A stretch of DNA of 64,000 nucleotides from Gammaproteobacteria bacterium. GTDB lineage: Bacteria > Pseudomonadota > Gammaproteobacteria > Steroidobacterales > Steroidobacteraceae. Below the pieces are notes generated by a model. That model was not told the origin of the DNA. It saw only the letters and a program-made list of their open reading frames with translations, and made no database searches. The first letter of the stretch is position 1; the number at the start of each line of letters is the position of its first letter. The stretch covers positions 1-64,000 of the forward strand of contig JABCZO010000023.1 in assembly GCA_013289615.1 (NCBI GenBank). The letters are read 5' to 3'. Both the position numbers and the translations under genes were made by a program. Of the stretch, positions 16,350 to 26,429 are shown one piece after another.

Positions 16350-16550
16350 GCGTGCTCTGAGGGTGAGACCAGATGCTGTTGCCAGGACAGTCGCGAATTC
16401 GCCGCATAATAGTAGTGGCTGATATCGGCAATCGCCACCGGTGTCGGAGTCGCCTTACCGCTCGCGGTCATCGTTGTCTCTTTCGGCCGCGCGGCGGAAT
16501 AGGGCACACTGCCGGGCCGCGCCGATGCGAGCGACCGTTCCACCAATACC

Positions 16551-17651
16551 ATGAAAGCGTTCCATTGCGATCACTGCCAGAACCTGGCGTTCTTTGAGAA
16601 TACCCAGTGCACCAGATGCCATCGCCTGTTGGCGTATCTGCCTGATCTGAAGGCCATGGCCTCCCTGGACCAGGCCGCGGACGGCACGTGGACATCGCCA
16701 TGGGCGCGGGCCAAAGGCCGAGCCTACCACCTGTGTCAGAATTACAATCCCCAGGGAATATGCAATTGGGCCGTTCCGGTCGACGACCCCAATCCGTTGT
16801 GTTCGTCCTGTCGGCTCACCCAGGTCATCCCCAATCTCAGCCGACCCGGTTCCATCGCGCATTGGCAGAGACTCGAAGCGCCGAAACGCCGACTGCTGTA
16901 CGGCCTTACGCAGCTGGGCCTGGCCGCAAAGAGCAAGGCTGAAGATCCCGAGCAGGGAATGGCGTTCCAATTCTGTTCGGACGAAGACACTGCGGACGAC
17001 AAGCCAGCACTGACCGGTCATGATGCGGGCATCATCACCGTCAATATCGCGGAAGCCGACGACTCTGAGCGCGAGCGGCGCCGGGTGCAGCTGCACGAGC
17101 CGTATCGCACCCTATTGGGCCACTTCCGGCACGAGGTCGGACATTTTTACTGGGATCGCCTGATCCGCGGCAGCGCGCAGCTCGAACCATTCCGCGCGCT
17201 GTTCGGGGATGAGCGCGTCGATTACGCGCAGGCGCTCAAGCATCATTACGGCGACGGCGGCCCCCCGCCCGACTGGCAGCAGCGCTTCGTCAGCGCCTAT
17301 GCGACTACGCACCCGTGGGAAGACTGGGCGGAGACGTGGGCACACTACCTGCACATCACGGATACCCTGGAGACCGCTGCTGCCTGCGGATTATCGCTTC
17401 GGCCGCAGCACGACAATGAACCCGCGCTGGAGCAGATCGCCTTGCGGAGCGCGGATCGTTCGGTCGATTTCGATCAGCTGATCGCCGACTGGTTCCCGGT
17501 CGCGTACGTGCTCAACAATCTGAATCGTGGCATGGGGCTGCCCGATGCGTATCCTTTCGTGCTGTCCCGGCCGGCGATCGAAAAGCTGCGCTTCGTGCAC
17601 GACGTGATTGCCACAGCGCCAGTCGAGGCCGCACCGCCGTCGCCATCGTAG
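16551..17651 (+). CDS. Putative zinc-ribbon metallopeptidase (COG4307 type)
   Basis: The protein is 366 aa. It begins with a zinc ribbon (FHCDHCQNLAFFENTQCTRC) and has a second cysteine cluster around HLCQNYNPQGICNW and NPLCSSCRLT. The metallopeptidase-like half contains FRHEVGHFYWDRL (H194, E195, H198) and a downstream DWAETWAHYLH segment that could supply the third ligand. No signal peptide, so cytoplasmic. This protein family is widespread in Proteobacteria, usually annotated only as putative zinc-binding peptidase. It is transcribed divergently from the AI-2E transporter gene. Confidence 0.82.
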   Translation: MKAFHCDHCQNLAFFENTQCTRCHRLLAYLPDLKAMASLDQAADGTWTSPWARAKGRAYHLCQNYNPQGICNWAVPVDDPNPLCSSCRLTQVIPNLSRPGSIAHWQRLEAPKRRLLYGLTQLGLAAKSKAEDPEQGMAFQFCSDEDTADDKPALTGHDAGIITVNIAEADDSERERRRVQLHEPYRTLLGHFRHEVGHFYWDRLIRGSAQLEPFRALFGDERVDYAQALKHHYGDGGPPPDWQQRFVSAYATTHPWEDWAETWAHYLHITDTLETAAACGLSLRPQHDNEPALEQIALRSADRSVDFDQLIADWFPVAYVLNNLNRGMGLPDAYPFVLSRPAIEKLRFVHDVIATAPVEAAPPSPS

Positions 17652-17668
17652 CGTCGCCGCCGCGCGAC

Positions 17669-17910
17669 CTAATTGCTCTTCCCTTCATCCAGAAGCTCGT
17701 CATACTCGGCGTGGCTGCGCGATCTCATCGGCACGCTGCTGCTCGTCGTGCGCGTGCTCGAGAAACGCGGCGGCCGCCACCTTGGCGCGAATCCCCTTAG
17801 TGGCGTAGTAGTGGCCGCTTATAGCGCAGCGCGCGTACCAGCTCGGTGGCCAGTGCTTGGTTGAGCAGCTGTATGGCCTTCGGTACCGCCTTTGCTGACC
17901 TGTTCGCCAT
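17669..17910 (-). pseudogene. Broken ferritin-like (bacterioferritin-type) gene
   Basis: From ATG 17910 the first frame reads MANRSAKAVPKAIQLLNQAL, ATELVRALRYKRP and stops soon after. A second frame picks up HYYATKGIRAKVAAAAFLEH followed by AHDEQQRADEIA. A third gives RSHAEYDELLDEGKSN and a TAG at 17671-17669. Together these retrace helices A and B of ferritin-like proteins (LN-ALATELV--LRY--HY and FLEHA-DEQ-HAD-IA), with the VQLGGEP segment missing. There are at least two frame breaks and the C-terminal half of the fold is absent. This is a dead gene. Confidence 0.78.
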
Positions 17911-18013
17911 TGGAAAATCCTGGGTTGTTGCCCGGCGGGTCGCCTATGGGGGCCGGAGTTGGATCATGCGGCGGCGAAGGTGTCGGCTGCGGCGTGGGCG
18001 TTTCCATCGGCAA
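17819..18013 (-). CDS. Possible small Pro-rich protein
   Basis: Sixty-four codons start at TTG 18013, which has a perfect GGAGG 7 bases upstream; ATG 18007 is in the same frame. The first half (TPTPQPTPSPPHDPTPAPIG, DPPGNNPGF) is strongly Pro/Thr biased. The second half overlaps the ferritin-like remnant in another frame and is probably not native, so the original stop may have been lost. Function unknown. The ribosome site is the best support. Confidence 0.35.
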   Translation of the reverse strand: MPMETPTPQPTPSPPHDPTPAPIGDPPGNNPGFSNGEQVSKGGTEGHTAAQPSTGHRAGTRAAL

Positions 18014-18345
18014 ATTCCATCCTCCGGATCGGTGCGCCAGTGTCGCCTGCGAGCCGATCCATGCCTGTCTGACATGGGCGAGTGGCTTCGCTCACAACAG
18101 CGCAATCGGCGGTAACGACTGTCCTACACGCCGGCCGGCGGCCCATCTGACGACGTCACGGGCCAGATAAGGAAAGGCCGTCTGGGAACTGGGGCGCCAG
18201 ACCGTGCTGGAATGGACCCGGCACAAAGCCACCAGGCCGTGTGGTTCGGCAGATGGCTATGGGGCATCGCGGGCATTGTGGTCGCGGAACACCACGCGTT
18301 GGCGCGCAGAATCTGGCAGTGAAATGACGGCCTGATCGATGCGGC
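18014..18345. other. Intergenic region, nothing recognised
   Basis: These 332 bases lie between the decayed ferritin-like locus and the 3' end of the DUF2147 gene. No conserved open frame, repeat copy or clear terminator was found. Confidence 0.45.
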
Positions 18346-18813
18346 TCATTCCTCAAGGCGCCGCCAGGTTTGAGAGCGCCCGAATAACGACAGTCCGATG
18401 TAGCCGCGCATGACGAGTTTTCGTCCGCCGTCGGTGAGGCGGAATTTGCAGCCATAGATTCGACCGCTGTCCGGATCCAGTATATCGCCTCCCACATACT
18501 CATCGCCTTGCAGCCGCATATTGCGTATCAGCACCAGCCCGATGATCGGCTGATTGCGGCGTTCATCGGTGCATTTCGAGCATCTGCGCGAGGTGTCGTC
18601 GCTCGTCGAGCTCGGCTCGATGCGTCCGAAGAACAGTGCTCCCTGCTGGTAGATTCTGATGAGCCCCAGCGGCTGCCCGGTCTTTTCGTCGATCGGTTGC
18701 CAGCGGCCGGCGGGCGACTTTAGATCGGAGGCGCCCGATGCACACAGCGGGCACGCGAACCCCAGGGCGAAGATCATCAGGTACTGGAACTGTCGTAGTA
18801 TCGTGATCGGCAT
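18346..18813 (-). CDS. Exported DUF2147-family protein
   Basis: The protein is 155 aa from ATG 18813; the frame is open further upstream but only antisense to the M1 gene. The signal peptide is LRQFQYLMIFALGFACPLCA. The mature part has the DUF2147 layout: GRWQPIDEKTGQPLGLIRIY, then GRIEPSS, an insertion with a CSKC pair, GLVLIRNMRLQGDEYVGGDI, LDPDSGRIYGCKFRL and a final MRGYIGLSLFGRSQTW. Members are small periplasmic beta-barrel-like proteins without an assigned activity. The CSKC pair could bind metal or form a disulfide. Divergent from the M1 aminopeptidase gene, only 42 bases apart. Confidence 0.82.
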   Translation of the reverse strand: MPITILRQFQYLMIFALGFACPLCASGASDLKSPAGRWQPIDEKTGQPLGLIRIYQQGALFFGRIEPSSTSDDTSRRCSKCTDERRNQPIIGLVLIRNMRLQGDEYVGGDILDPDSGRIYGCKFRLTDGGRKLVMRGYIGLSLFGRSQTWRRLEE

Positions 18814-18855
18814 GGCGGTCCGAATGTAGTCCGATCGCTGGGTGAGGGTCACGGC

Positions 18856-21516
18856 ATGATAAAATGCACCGCGGTTGCGATGATAGCTGCCGTTGTCGGC
18901 GCGGCTGTGCCGATGTCCGCGCTGGCGGAGGCGCCATTTTCCTTCGATGCGGCTCCGGGTCGCCTGCCGAAGAACGTGGTGCCTCTCAGCTATTTGATCG
19001 CCATCGTGCCGGATATCGACTCGCTCACGATCGCCGGGACCGAGTCGGTGACGCTGCAATTCCGGGCGGCGACCGCGACCATCGTGTTCAACTCTCTTAA
19101 CGAGACGCTGAGCGACGTGCGCCTGGACCGCAAGACGGTCGCGGGCGTGGTCTCGAACGACGAGCAGCAGTTGACGACGATAACGCTGCCCGAACCGGTG
19201 GCGCCTGGGCGTCACACCTTGACGTTCTCGTACACGGGAAAGATCGAGAGCCAGCCGCACGGGCTGTTTGTGCAGTCGTATACCCTTAGCGGCGGCGGCC
19301 AGGGGCGGCTGCTGTCGACAAAAATGGAGAGCACGGATGCCCGGCGAATGTTCCCGTGCTGGGACGAGCCCGCCTTTCGATCCACCTACCAGCTGACCGT
19401 CACCACACCGCGCGGCTGGCAGGCGGTATCCAACATGCCGGCCGATAGGCAGGTCGTCAATGGAGCGGTTGCCACCACGACATTCCGGCGCTCGCCGAGC
19501 ATGCCTTCCTATCTGGTCGAGTTTTCCGCCGGTGAGTTCGGCCGCATCGCTGCCCACAGCGACGGCATTGAGCTCGGCGTCTGGGCGGCGCGTGGCCGGG
19601 AGCGGGACGGCAACACCGCGCTCGCCAATGCGCGGCAGATCCTGGCCGACTATGACGACTACTTCGGCTATCGCTATCCATTGCCCAAGCTCGATTCGAT
19701 CGCCGTCCCCGGCGGTTTCGGCGGTGCGATGGAGAATTGGGGCGCGATCACCTACAACGACCAGCTACTGCTGCTGTCGACGACCAGTACGGTAGAGGAC
19801 CAGCAGGTGGTGTTCAGCGTCGAGGCGCACGAAATGGCTCATCAGTGGAACGGCGATCTGGTCACGATGGGGTGGTGGGACGACCTGTGGCTCAATGAGA
19901 GCTTTGCGTCGTGGCGCGCTGCCAAGGAGACCGACCAGCGCAATCCCAGCTGGAAATGGTGGCAGCGCCAGGATGCAGATAAAGAGGTCGCCATGGCTGC
20001 CGATGCACGGCTGTCGTCGCATGCGATCCAACAGCACGTCACCGACGAGCTGCAGGCAGCCAATGCCTTCGACCCGGACATCACCTATAGCAAGGGGCAG
20101 GCGGTGCTGCGCATGTTCGAAGCGTATCTGGGCGCCGATGCGTTTCGCGGCGGCGTTCGCCGTTACATCAAGGCGCGAGCGTTTTCAAATGCCACCAGCG
20201 CGGATCTGTGGAATGCGCTCGGCGCTGCCAGCGGCGTGGCTGTCGGCGACATTGCCTCTGATTGGACCGAACAGCCGGGTTTCCCGCTGGTTAGCGTGGC
20301 AGCCAGCTGCGATGCGGCTGGCCAGCGCACCGTCGCGCTTGCGCAACGGCGCTTCCTGCTGCGCGGCGCCGATACCGGCCCGTCGCGCTGGAGCGTACCG
20401 CTGCAGATACGATCCGGCGCCCACGGCACGCCGCGCGCGGTGCTGCTCACTGAGGATGGGCAGAAAGTAGTGGCCGGCCGATGCGACGAACCCCTGAGCA
20501 TCAATGCCGAGGCGATCGGTTTTTATCGCGCCAGCTACGATGACACGACGTCCCGGACGAACGCGGAGAATTTCGGTGCCCTGCAAGACGGCGACAAAAT
20601 CGCCTTGCTGGACGATCAATGGGCCCTGGTCGAATCGGGCGCCGGCGACCTGCGCAACTACCTCGCACTGGCGTCGTCAATGGGTTCCGACCTGGACACC
20701 CGCGCCTGGCAGCAGATCGCTGCGGCACTCGGAACGATCGAATATGCCGAGCGCGGGACTGCCGGCTATGCGGCGTTCAGCGCCTATGCGCGCTCGATAA
20801 TCAGGCCCGTGGTTGCCCGTCTCGGGTGGGATTCGCGGCCCGGCGAAACGCCGGACGTACAGCAGCTGCGCCGATTGCTGATTGGCGATCTGGGCGCCTG
20901 GGGCGAACCGGAGGTCATCGATGAGGCACGCCGGCGCTTCAGCGCGTTTGTCACGGATCACAGCGTCATTCGATCCGATGATCAGCCGTTCATCCTCTCT
21001 ATTGTCGCCCGCACTGCTGACGCGGCGGCATTCGAACAGCTGCACGCCATCGCCAGGCAGGGGAGGGATGAGACCGAGCAGCAGCGCTATTACCTCGCGC
21101 TGATGGACGTAACGGACCCGCAACTCGCGGCACAGGCGGCGCAGATTGCGCTGTCACCTGAACTTCCGCCGCAGGCGGCCCGATGGCGCGTGCGTCTGGT
21201 GGTGCACCTGGCGAGCCAGCACCACGAATTGTCGTGGAAAACATTCACCGATAACGTCGAGACTCTGTTGTCACCAAACCCCAAGTACCGACCGCTGATC
21301 ACCGCGCAGTATGTACCGGTGTATTTCTGGGACAGTGTGCCGCTCGATCAGCTCGAGAGCTGGGTGCGCGCGCAGGTCCCGGAGCAGATGTCGTCCAATG
21401 TCGCGCGCGGCATGGAGACGGCGCGCTTCAAGCTGTCGGAGAAATCCGCGCTGGTAGCGGCGGCCGATGCCTATGTGAGCTCGCAGTCCGCTCGTCCACG
21501 GCCGTCCACCTATTGA
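18856..21516 (+). CDS. Exported M1-family aminopeptidase (paralogue 1)
   Basis: The protein is 886 aa with a signal peptide ending PMSALAEA. It follows the M1 order: N-terminal beta domain, catalytic domain, ERAP1-like C-terminal helical domain. The exopeptidase motif GGAMENW and the zinc site HEMAHQW with NE 18 residues later (H325, E326, H329, E348) are intact. The residue after HQW is Asn, where M1 enzymes and the paralogue at 50432 have Phe (HQWFGD). Predicted to remove N-terminal residues from peptides in the periplasm. It is a clear full-length paralogue of 50432-53101, with long identical blocks such as FSFDAAPGRLPKNVVPLSY. No co-transcribed gene. Confidence 0.92.
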   Translation: MIKCTAVAMIAAVVGAAVPMSALAEAPFSFDAAPGRLPKNVVPLSYLIAIVPDIDSLTIAGTESVTLQFRAATATIVFNSLNETLSDVRLDRKTVAGVVSNDEQQLTTITLPEPVAPGRHTLTFSYTGKIESQPHGLFVQSYTLSGGGQGRLLSTKMESTDARRMFPCWDEPAFRSTYQLTVTTPRGWQAVSNMPADRQVVNGAVATTTFRRSPSMPSYLVEFSAGEFGRIAAHSDGIELGVWAARGRERDGNTALANARQILADYDDYFGYRYPLPKLDSIAVPGGFGGAMENWGAITYNDQLLLLSTTSTVEDQQVVFSVEAHEMAHQWNGDLVTMGWWDDLWLNESFASWRAAKETDQRNPSWKWWQRQDADKEVAMAADARLSSHAIQQHVTDELQAANAFDPDITYSKGQAVLRMFEAYLGADAFRGGVRRYIKARAFSNATSADLWNALGAASGVAVGDIASDWTEQPGFPLVSVAASCDAAGQRTVALAQRRFLLRGADTGPSRWSVPLQIRSGAHGTPRAVLLTEDGQKVVAGRCDEPLSINAEAIGFYRASYDDTTSRTNAENFGALQDGDKIALLDDQWALVESGAGDLRNYLALASSMGSDLDTRAWQQIAAALGTIEYAERGTAGYAAFSAYARSIIRPVVARLGWDSRPGETPDVQQLRRLLIGDLGAWGEPEVIDEARRRFSAFVTDHSVIRSDDQPFILSIVARTADAAAFEQLHAIARQGRDETEQQRYYLALMDVTDPQLAAQAAQIALSPELPPQAARWRVRLVVHLASQHHELSWKTFTDNVETLLSPNPKYRPLITAQYVPVYFWDSVPLDQLESWVRAQVPEQMSSNVARGMETARFKLSEKSALVAAADAYVSSQSARPRPSTY

Positions 21517-21543
21517 CCCCGGGCGCCGCTGATTCGGCCAGTC

Positions 21544-23742
21544 CTATCCGGCGCTGGTCCTTGGATCGCCGCCGGTAATGAGGCGAATACCCCCGCCGAA
21601 GGTCAGATACGCCCAGAACCAGTTGATCATCGTCGCGACGCGGTTGCGCATGCCGACCAGAAATCCCAGGTGCACGAAGCCCCACAACCACCACGCCGGC
21701 GCGCCCCAGAGCCTGATGCGCCCGAAATCGGCTACCGCAGCCTTGCGGCCGATGGTCGCCAGGCTGCCCCGATGGCGGTAAATGAAAGGCGCGGCCGGCG
21801 CCTGGTTTCGCAGTCGGCTGCGGATTGCGCGCGCGACGTAGGCGCCGCCCTGCTTGGCGGCCGGCGCCAACCCCGGCACCGCCTGACCGTTCCACGCCAT
21901 GCTCAGCGCGGTGTCGCCGATGACGTAGACATCCGGCAGCCCGGGAACGCTCAGATCCGGTGCGACCCTGACACGCCCCGCGCCATCAGCGCCGGCGCCC
22001 AGCCATTTTGCCGCCGGCGATGCGGTCACGCCGGCCGCCCAAAGCACCGTGCGCGCCGCGATATGATTGCCGTCAACGACCACGCCGTGTGCGTCGATGG
22101 TCTCGACGCGGCTGCCGACCATTACTTCAACGCCCAGCCGCTCGAGTGCGCGCCGTGCGTGCGCCGACATCCTGGCGTCAAAGGTCGGCAACACGCGCGG
22201 CGCGGACTGCACCAGGATGATACGTGCCGTGGCGGGATCGAAATTGCGGAAGTCCTGCTCCATGCCGAAGCGCGCCAGCTCGGCGATGGCGCCGGCCAGC
22301 TCGACACCGGTCGGCCCGCCCCCGACAATCAGGAACGTCAGCAGTTCGCGGCGCTCGTTGCCGTCGTCGGTGGCTTCCGCGTGTTCGAACGCGGTCAACA
22401 ACCGCCGGCGAATCTCAGTGGCGTCCTCGATGCGTTTCAGTCCGGGTGCGAACGGCTGCCACGCGTCCTTGCCGAAGTAGCTGTGCGCGGCGCCGGTGGC
22501 AAGCACCAGATAATCGTAGGGGATCACACGCTGCCCCACTAACACCTGCCGCCGCGACCGATCGATACCGGTCACTTCGCCAAACAGCACCGTGGTGTTG
22601 AACGAGTCGCGAAAAATCGGCCTTATCGGCGCCGCGATGTCGCCGGGCGACAGCGCGGCAGTGGCCACCTGATACAACAGGGGCTGGAACAGATGATGAT
22701 TGCCACGATCGATCAGCGTCACCGCCGCGCGCGCGCGCCGCAGGGCCGTGGCGCACGCAAGACCGCCGAAACCGGCGCCGACCACGACCACACGCGGCAG
22801 CCCATCCAGGCTGAACGCGGGCTTGCCCAGGAGCTGCGGGTAACGGCGAATCAGCACGCTCCGGGCGGCGGCGTCCACCGACACCCGACCGGCGCCGTGG
22901 ATTGCCAGCAGCCCCAGCGTGGCGATCAGATAGATCTGATCCGCCGAGACGCCCCGCATCATCGCGCTGCCGGAGCCGAATGCGATCAGCGCTATGGCGG
23001 TATAGCGCGAGGCGAGACCGGCACACAGCAACAGGGCGCTCACCCACGCCATGGCCGGCGACCACATTGATGCGGTGGCGAGTGGCAGCCACAGCGACAG
23101 TACAGCGGCCGCCGCGCCTGGATTCCACTGTGGCCGCAGGCAGATCACCAGCAGCGCACCACCAAGCCATAGCCGCATCAGCGACAGATAAACCGGCGTG
23201 CCTCGATTGCGCAGCCACGACGTCAGAGCGCCAAGGCTGGCGGCGAGCGGCAATGCGCTGTCCCTGAACCCACGGCTCAACACGGCATCCAGGGACAGCC
23301 GGTCGGCACCGTGCACCAGGTACCAACCGAACAGCACCGCGTTGAACAGCTGCGTATCGAGCGCCAGATAATTGGTCTGCTCGACCACGACCAGGATCAG
23401 CAGCGCCAGTGCGGCCGGCCTCGTCAGCAGTCCCAACAGCAGCAGCGTCGCGCCCAGCAATTCGATCGTGACCCCGGTGTAGGCGGCGCTAACCGGACTC
23501 ATCCACGGGACCGGATACTCATAGGCGGCCAGATACAGCGCGGTAGACCAGTTGGTCAACTTGACCAATCCAGAAGCAAAAAGCGAGCGCGCCAGCACGC
23601 AGCGGATCACCACATCGAGCAGCGGCCAGCCGTACATTCGCAGCAGCCGAAACAGCTCGGCATGGGCTTCAACCAGGCGCGTCAGCCATATGCTTGCCTG
23701 CGCCCGATCACGCGTCGTTCTCAGACCGGATGCGTTACTCAT
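21544..23742 (-). CDS. DoxX-like / type II NADH dehydrogenase fusion
   Basis: The protein is 732 aa; NDH-2 enzymes are usually about 400-450. Residues about 40-290 are membrane helices forming two DoxX-like halves, each ending in a similar HGA-R-S-D motif (LVHGADRLSLDAV near 150, AIHGAGRVSVDAA near 290). From about 316 comes an NDH-2 FAD/NAD enzyme: VVVVGAGFGGLACATALRRA, YLVLATGAAHSYFG, FLIVGGGPTGVELAGAIAEL, VYVIGDTALSM and a C-terminal amphipathic membrane anchor. It should pass electrons from NADH to quinone at the inner membrane. ATG 23742 overlaps the upstream stop by 4 bases, so it is translationally coupled to the GH63-like gene. Confidence 0.88.
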   Translation of the reverse strand: MSNASGLRTTRDRAQASIWLTRLVEAHAELFRLLRMYGWPLLDVVIRCVLARSLFASGLVKLTNWSTALYLAAYEYPVPWMSPVSAAYTGVTIELLGATLLLLGLLTRPAALALLILVVVEQTNYLALDTQLFNAVLFGWYLVHGADRLSLDAVLSRGFRDSALPLAASLGALTSWLRNRGTPVYLSLMRLWLGGALLVICLRPQWNPGAAAAVLSLWLPLATASMWSPAMAWVSALLLCAGLASRYTAIALIAFGSGSAMMRGVSADQIYLIATLGLLAIHGAGRVSVDAAARSVLIRRYPQLLGKPAFSLDGLPRVVVVGAGFGGLACATALRRARAAVTLIDRGNHHLFQPLLYQVATAALSPGDIAAPIRPIFRDSFNTTVLFGEVTGIDRSRRQVLVGQRVIPYDYLVLATGAAHSYFGKDAWQPFAPGLKRIEDATEIRRRLLTAFEHAEATDDGNERRELLTFLIVGGGPTGVELAGAIAELARFGMEQDFRNFDPATARIILVQSAPRVLPTFDARMSAHARRALERLGVEVMVGSRVETIDAHGVVVDGNHIAARTVLWAAGVTASPAAKWLGAGADGAGRVRVAPDLSVPGLPDVYVIGDTALSMAWNGQAVPGLAPAAKQGGAYVARAIRSRLRNQAPAAPFIYRHRGSLATIGRKAAVADFGRIRLWGAPAWWLWGFVHLGFLVGMRNRVATMINWFWAYLTFGGGIRLITGGDPRTSAG

Positions 23743-26429
23743 GGGCGCGTATCGGGCGAGTAGCGCGGCATCAGCAGCCGTGCGACCAGTCCCGTCCAGC
23801 CGGTCTGGTGCGAGGCGCCGACGCCGCGGCCGTTGTCGCCATCGAAATACTCGTAGAACAGCAGGTGATCGCGAAAGTACGGATCCTGTTGCGTGCGCGC
23901 ATGCTGCGCATGCACCGGCCGCAAACCGTGCTCGTCGCGCAGGAATATCCGCGTCAGCCGGCGGGCGAGCTCGTTGGCGACTTGTCGAATGTTGATGAAG
24001 CGACCGGATCCGGTCGGACATTCGATCTTAAAATCGTCGCCGTAATAATGATGGAATTTCTGCAGCGACTCGATGATCAGGAAGTTGACCGGGAACCAGA
24101 CCGGGCCGCGCCAGTTGGAGTTGCCGCCAAACAGTCCGCTGTCCGCTTCCGCCGATTGGTAGCGCACCGACAGCTCCATGTCTTGATGTCGGTAGATGTA
24201 GGGCGTATCGGCATGCACGCGCGACAGCGCGCGGATGCCGAAAGGCGACAGAAATTCGCTCTCATCCAGCATGCGCTTCAGAATGCGTTTCATCCGGTGG
24301 CCGCGCAGCAATGACAGCAGTCGCCGATGGCCTCGGCCTTCCTGGTTCCAGTGCGACACCAGCCCTGCCAGATCCGGGCGGTAGTCCAGAAACCATTCCA
24401 GGCGACGCTTGAAGTCCGGCAGGCGATCGAGCAGCTCCGGTTCCAGCGTCTCCACGGCGAACAGCGGAATCAGCCCGACCATCGAGCGCACCTTGAGCGC
24501 TCGCATGCTGCCGTCTGGCAGGTGCAGCACGTCGTAATAGAACTGATCGTGCTCATCCCACAGGCCGACGCCGGCGTTGCAGCCGTCCTCTCCGCCGATG
24601 TGGTTCATGGCCTCGGCGACGTGCAGGAAGTGCTCCAGGAACTTGGTGGCGATGTCCTCGTACACCCGATTGTGCTGCGCCAGCTCGAGCGCAATGCGCA
24701 TCAGGTTCAGGGCATACATGGCCATCCAGCTGGTGCCATCGGATTGATCGATGTGACCGCCGGTGGGCAATTCCCGGCTGCGATCGAAGACGCCGATGTT
24801 GTCGAGACCCAGAAAGCCACCCTGGAACACATTGCGGCCCTCGGCGTCCTTGCGATTGACCCACCAGGTGAAATTGAGCATTAGCTTGTGAAACACACGC
24901 TCGAGGAATTCCAGGTCGCCGCGGTCAGCGCGCTGCCTGCGGTCAATCTGAAAGACGCGCCAGGTCGCCCAGGCGTGCACCGGCGGATTCACGTCGCCGA
25001 ACGCCCACTCGTAGGCCGGCATCTGGCCGTTGGGGTGCATGTACCATTCGCGTGTCAGCAGCAGCAGCTGCTCTTTGGCGAAATCGGCGTCCAGATCCGC
25101 CAACGCGATGCAGTGAAACGCCAGATCCCAGGCCGCGTACCACGGATACTCCCACTTGTCCGGCATCGACACGATGTCGGCATTGTTCAGATGCATCCAT
25201 TCGCGATTGCGCCCGTGCCGACGCTGTGGCGGGGGAGGCGGCTGGGTAGGATCGCCGCGCAGCCATAGCGGGATATCGAGGTAGAAGAATTGCTTGCTCC
25301 AGATCATGCCGGCGTAGGCCTGGCGCTGCACCGCACGGGCATCGCCGCTTTCGATGCCCTGCTGCAGTTCCTGATAAAAGCCGTCGGCCTCCTGAATGCG
25401 GGCGGCAAATGTTGAGTCGAAGTCCGCAAACGCCGCGGCCGTACTAGCATTGCCGGGGTTCTCCGCCCGGCGGCGCAGCCGCAGGCGCAGCTGCAGCTGA
25501 CCTCCGGCGGGCAGCTGCCGGCGGTACCAGAGCGCGGCCTTGGTGCCTTGGGCGTTCGGATTGACGGCATCCTCGCGGCCGTGCACGAGACGCTCATGGA
25601 ATGCGTCCTTCCAGTAGCCACGGCGGGTGCGGTCGTTCCAGAGCCGCACCGGATTGGATTCGTTGTCGCAGAATAATGGTATGGCGGACGCGGCGTCGCC
25701 GTGCAGGTTGTAGCAGCCAAGCTCGGGATGCTGCGCCTCGATGATCCCAGGCGATGCAAGTCTCAGGCCTGGTTTTGGCGCCTGCCCGCCCCAGCTCCAG
25801 GTGTTGCGAAACCAGAGCTGCGGCAGGATATCGATCGATGCGGCTTCGGCGCCGCGATTGTCGACGCTCACTCGCATCAGCACGTCGTCCGGTGCCGCCT
25901 GCGCGTATTCGACGGCGACATCAAAGTAGCGGTCGTTATCGAAAACGCCGGTGTCGATCAGTTCGTACTCGGGCGCCCCGATGCCACGCCGGCGATTCTC
26001 ATCCGTAAGCAGGGCGTAGGGAAACTCGGCCTGCGGGTACTTGTACAGCATTTTCAGATAGGAATGGCTGGGAGTCGCATCGAGATAGTAGTAGAGCTCC
26101 TTGACGTCCTCGCCGTGATTGCCTTGGCTGTTGGTCAGGCCGAACATGCGCTCCTTCAGAATCGGATCGCGCCGGTTCCACAGCGCAAGTCCGAGGCACA
26201 GGCGCTGTTGTGCGTCGGAGAATCCGGCCAGCCCGTCTTCGCCCCAGCGGTAGGCGCGACTACGCGCGTGGTCGTGGGGAAAGTAATCCCAGGCAGCACC
26301 GTCGGCACTGTAGTCTTCGCGCACGGTGCCCCACTGTCGCTCCGACAGATACGGACCCCACTTTTTCCAGCCTTGTCCCGGCGCAGACCGGCCCTGAAGC
26401 CGTTGTCGCTCGGCGCCGTGCTCGCTCAC
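23739..26429 (-). CDS. GH63-like (MGH1-type) glucosidase
   Basis: The protein is 896 aa from GTG 26429, which overlaps the TGA of the upstream gene (GTGA) and has GGGGAA upstream. The frame is open to 26861, but that extension is only the reading-frame shadow of the neighbouring gene. It has the layout of bacterial GH63-related proteins: [15 protein letters not shown] near the N-terminus, [20 protein letters not shown] and YAAWDLAFH, then [14 protein letters not shown] and [21 protein letters not shown] near the end. It probably acts on alpha-glucosidic bonds of glycogen-like or trehalose-type substrates. No signal peptide, so cytoplasmic, like the debranching enzyme it follows. Confidence 0.85.
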   Translation of the reverse strand: MSEHGAERQRLQGRSAPGQGWKKWGPYLSERQWGTVREDYSADGAAWDYFPHDHARSRAYRWGEDGLAGFSDAQQRLCLGLALWNRRDPILKERMFGLTNSQGNHGEDVKELYYYLDATPSHSYLKMLYKYPQAEFPYALLTDENRRRGIGAPEYELIDTGVFDNDRYFDVAVEYAQAAPDDVLMRVSVDNRGAEAASIDILPQLWFRNTWSWGGQAPKPGLRLASPGIIEAQHPELGCYNLHGDAASAIPLFCDNESNPVRLWNDRTRRGYWKDAFHERLVHGREDAVNPNAQGTKAALWYRRQLPAGGQLQLRLRLRRRAENPGNASTAAAFADFDSTFAARIQEADGFYQELQQGIESGDARAVQRQAYAGMIWSKQFFYLDIPLWLRGDPTQPPPPPQRRHGRNREWMHLNNADIVSMPDKWEYPWYAAWDLAFHCIALADLDADFAKEQLLLLTREWYMHPNGQMPAYEWAFGDVNPPVHAWATWRVFQIDRRQRADRGDLEFLERVFHKLMLNFTWWVNRKDAEGRNVFQGGFLGLDNIGVFDRSRELPTGGHIDQSDGTSWMAMYALNLMRIALELAQHNRVYEDIATKFLEHFLHVAEAMNHIGGEDGCNAGVGLWDEHDQFYYDVLHLPDGSMRALKVRSMVGLIPLFAVETLEPELLDRLPDFKRRLEWFLDYRPDLAGLVSHWNQEGRGHRRLLSLLRGHRMKRILKRMLDESEFLSPFGIRALSRVHADTPYIYRHQDMELSVRYQSAEADSGLFGGNSNWRGPVWFPVNFLIIESLQKFHHYYGDDFKIECPTGSGRFINIRQVANELARRLTRIFLRDEHGLRPVHAQHARTQQDPYFRDHLLFYEYFDGDNGRGVGASHQTGWTGLVARLLMPRYSPDTRP

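Noticed and set aside
21428-21895. Minus-strand frame of 155 codons at the end of the NDH-2 gene
   Set aside because: It overlaps the DoxX-NDH-2 gene in another frame and the M1 gene antisense. No features support it.
24327-24884. Plus-strand open frame of 185 codons
   Set aside because: It is antisense to the GH63-like gene and has no motif support.
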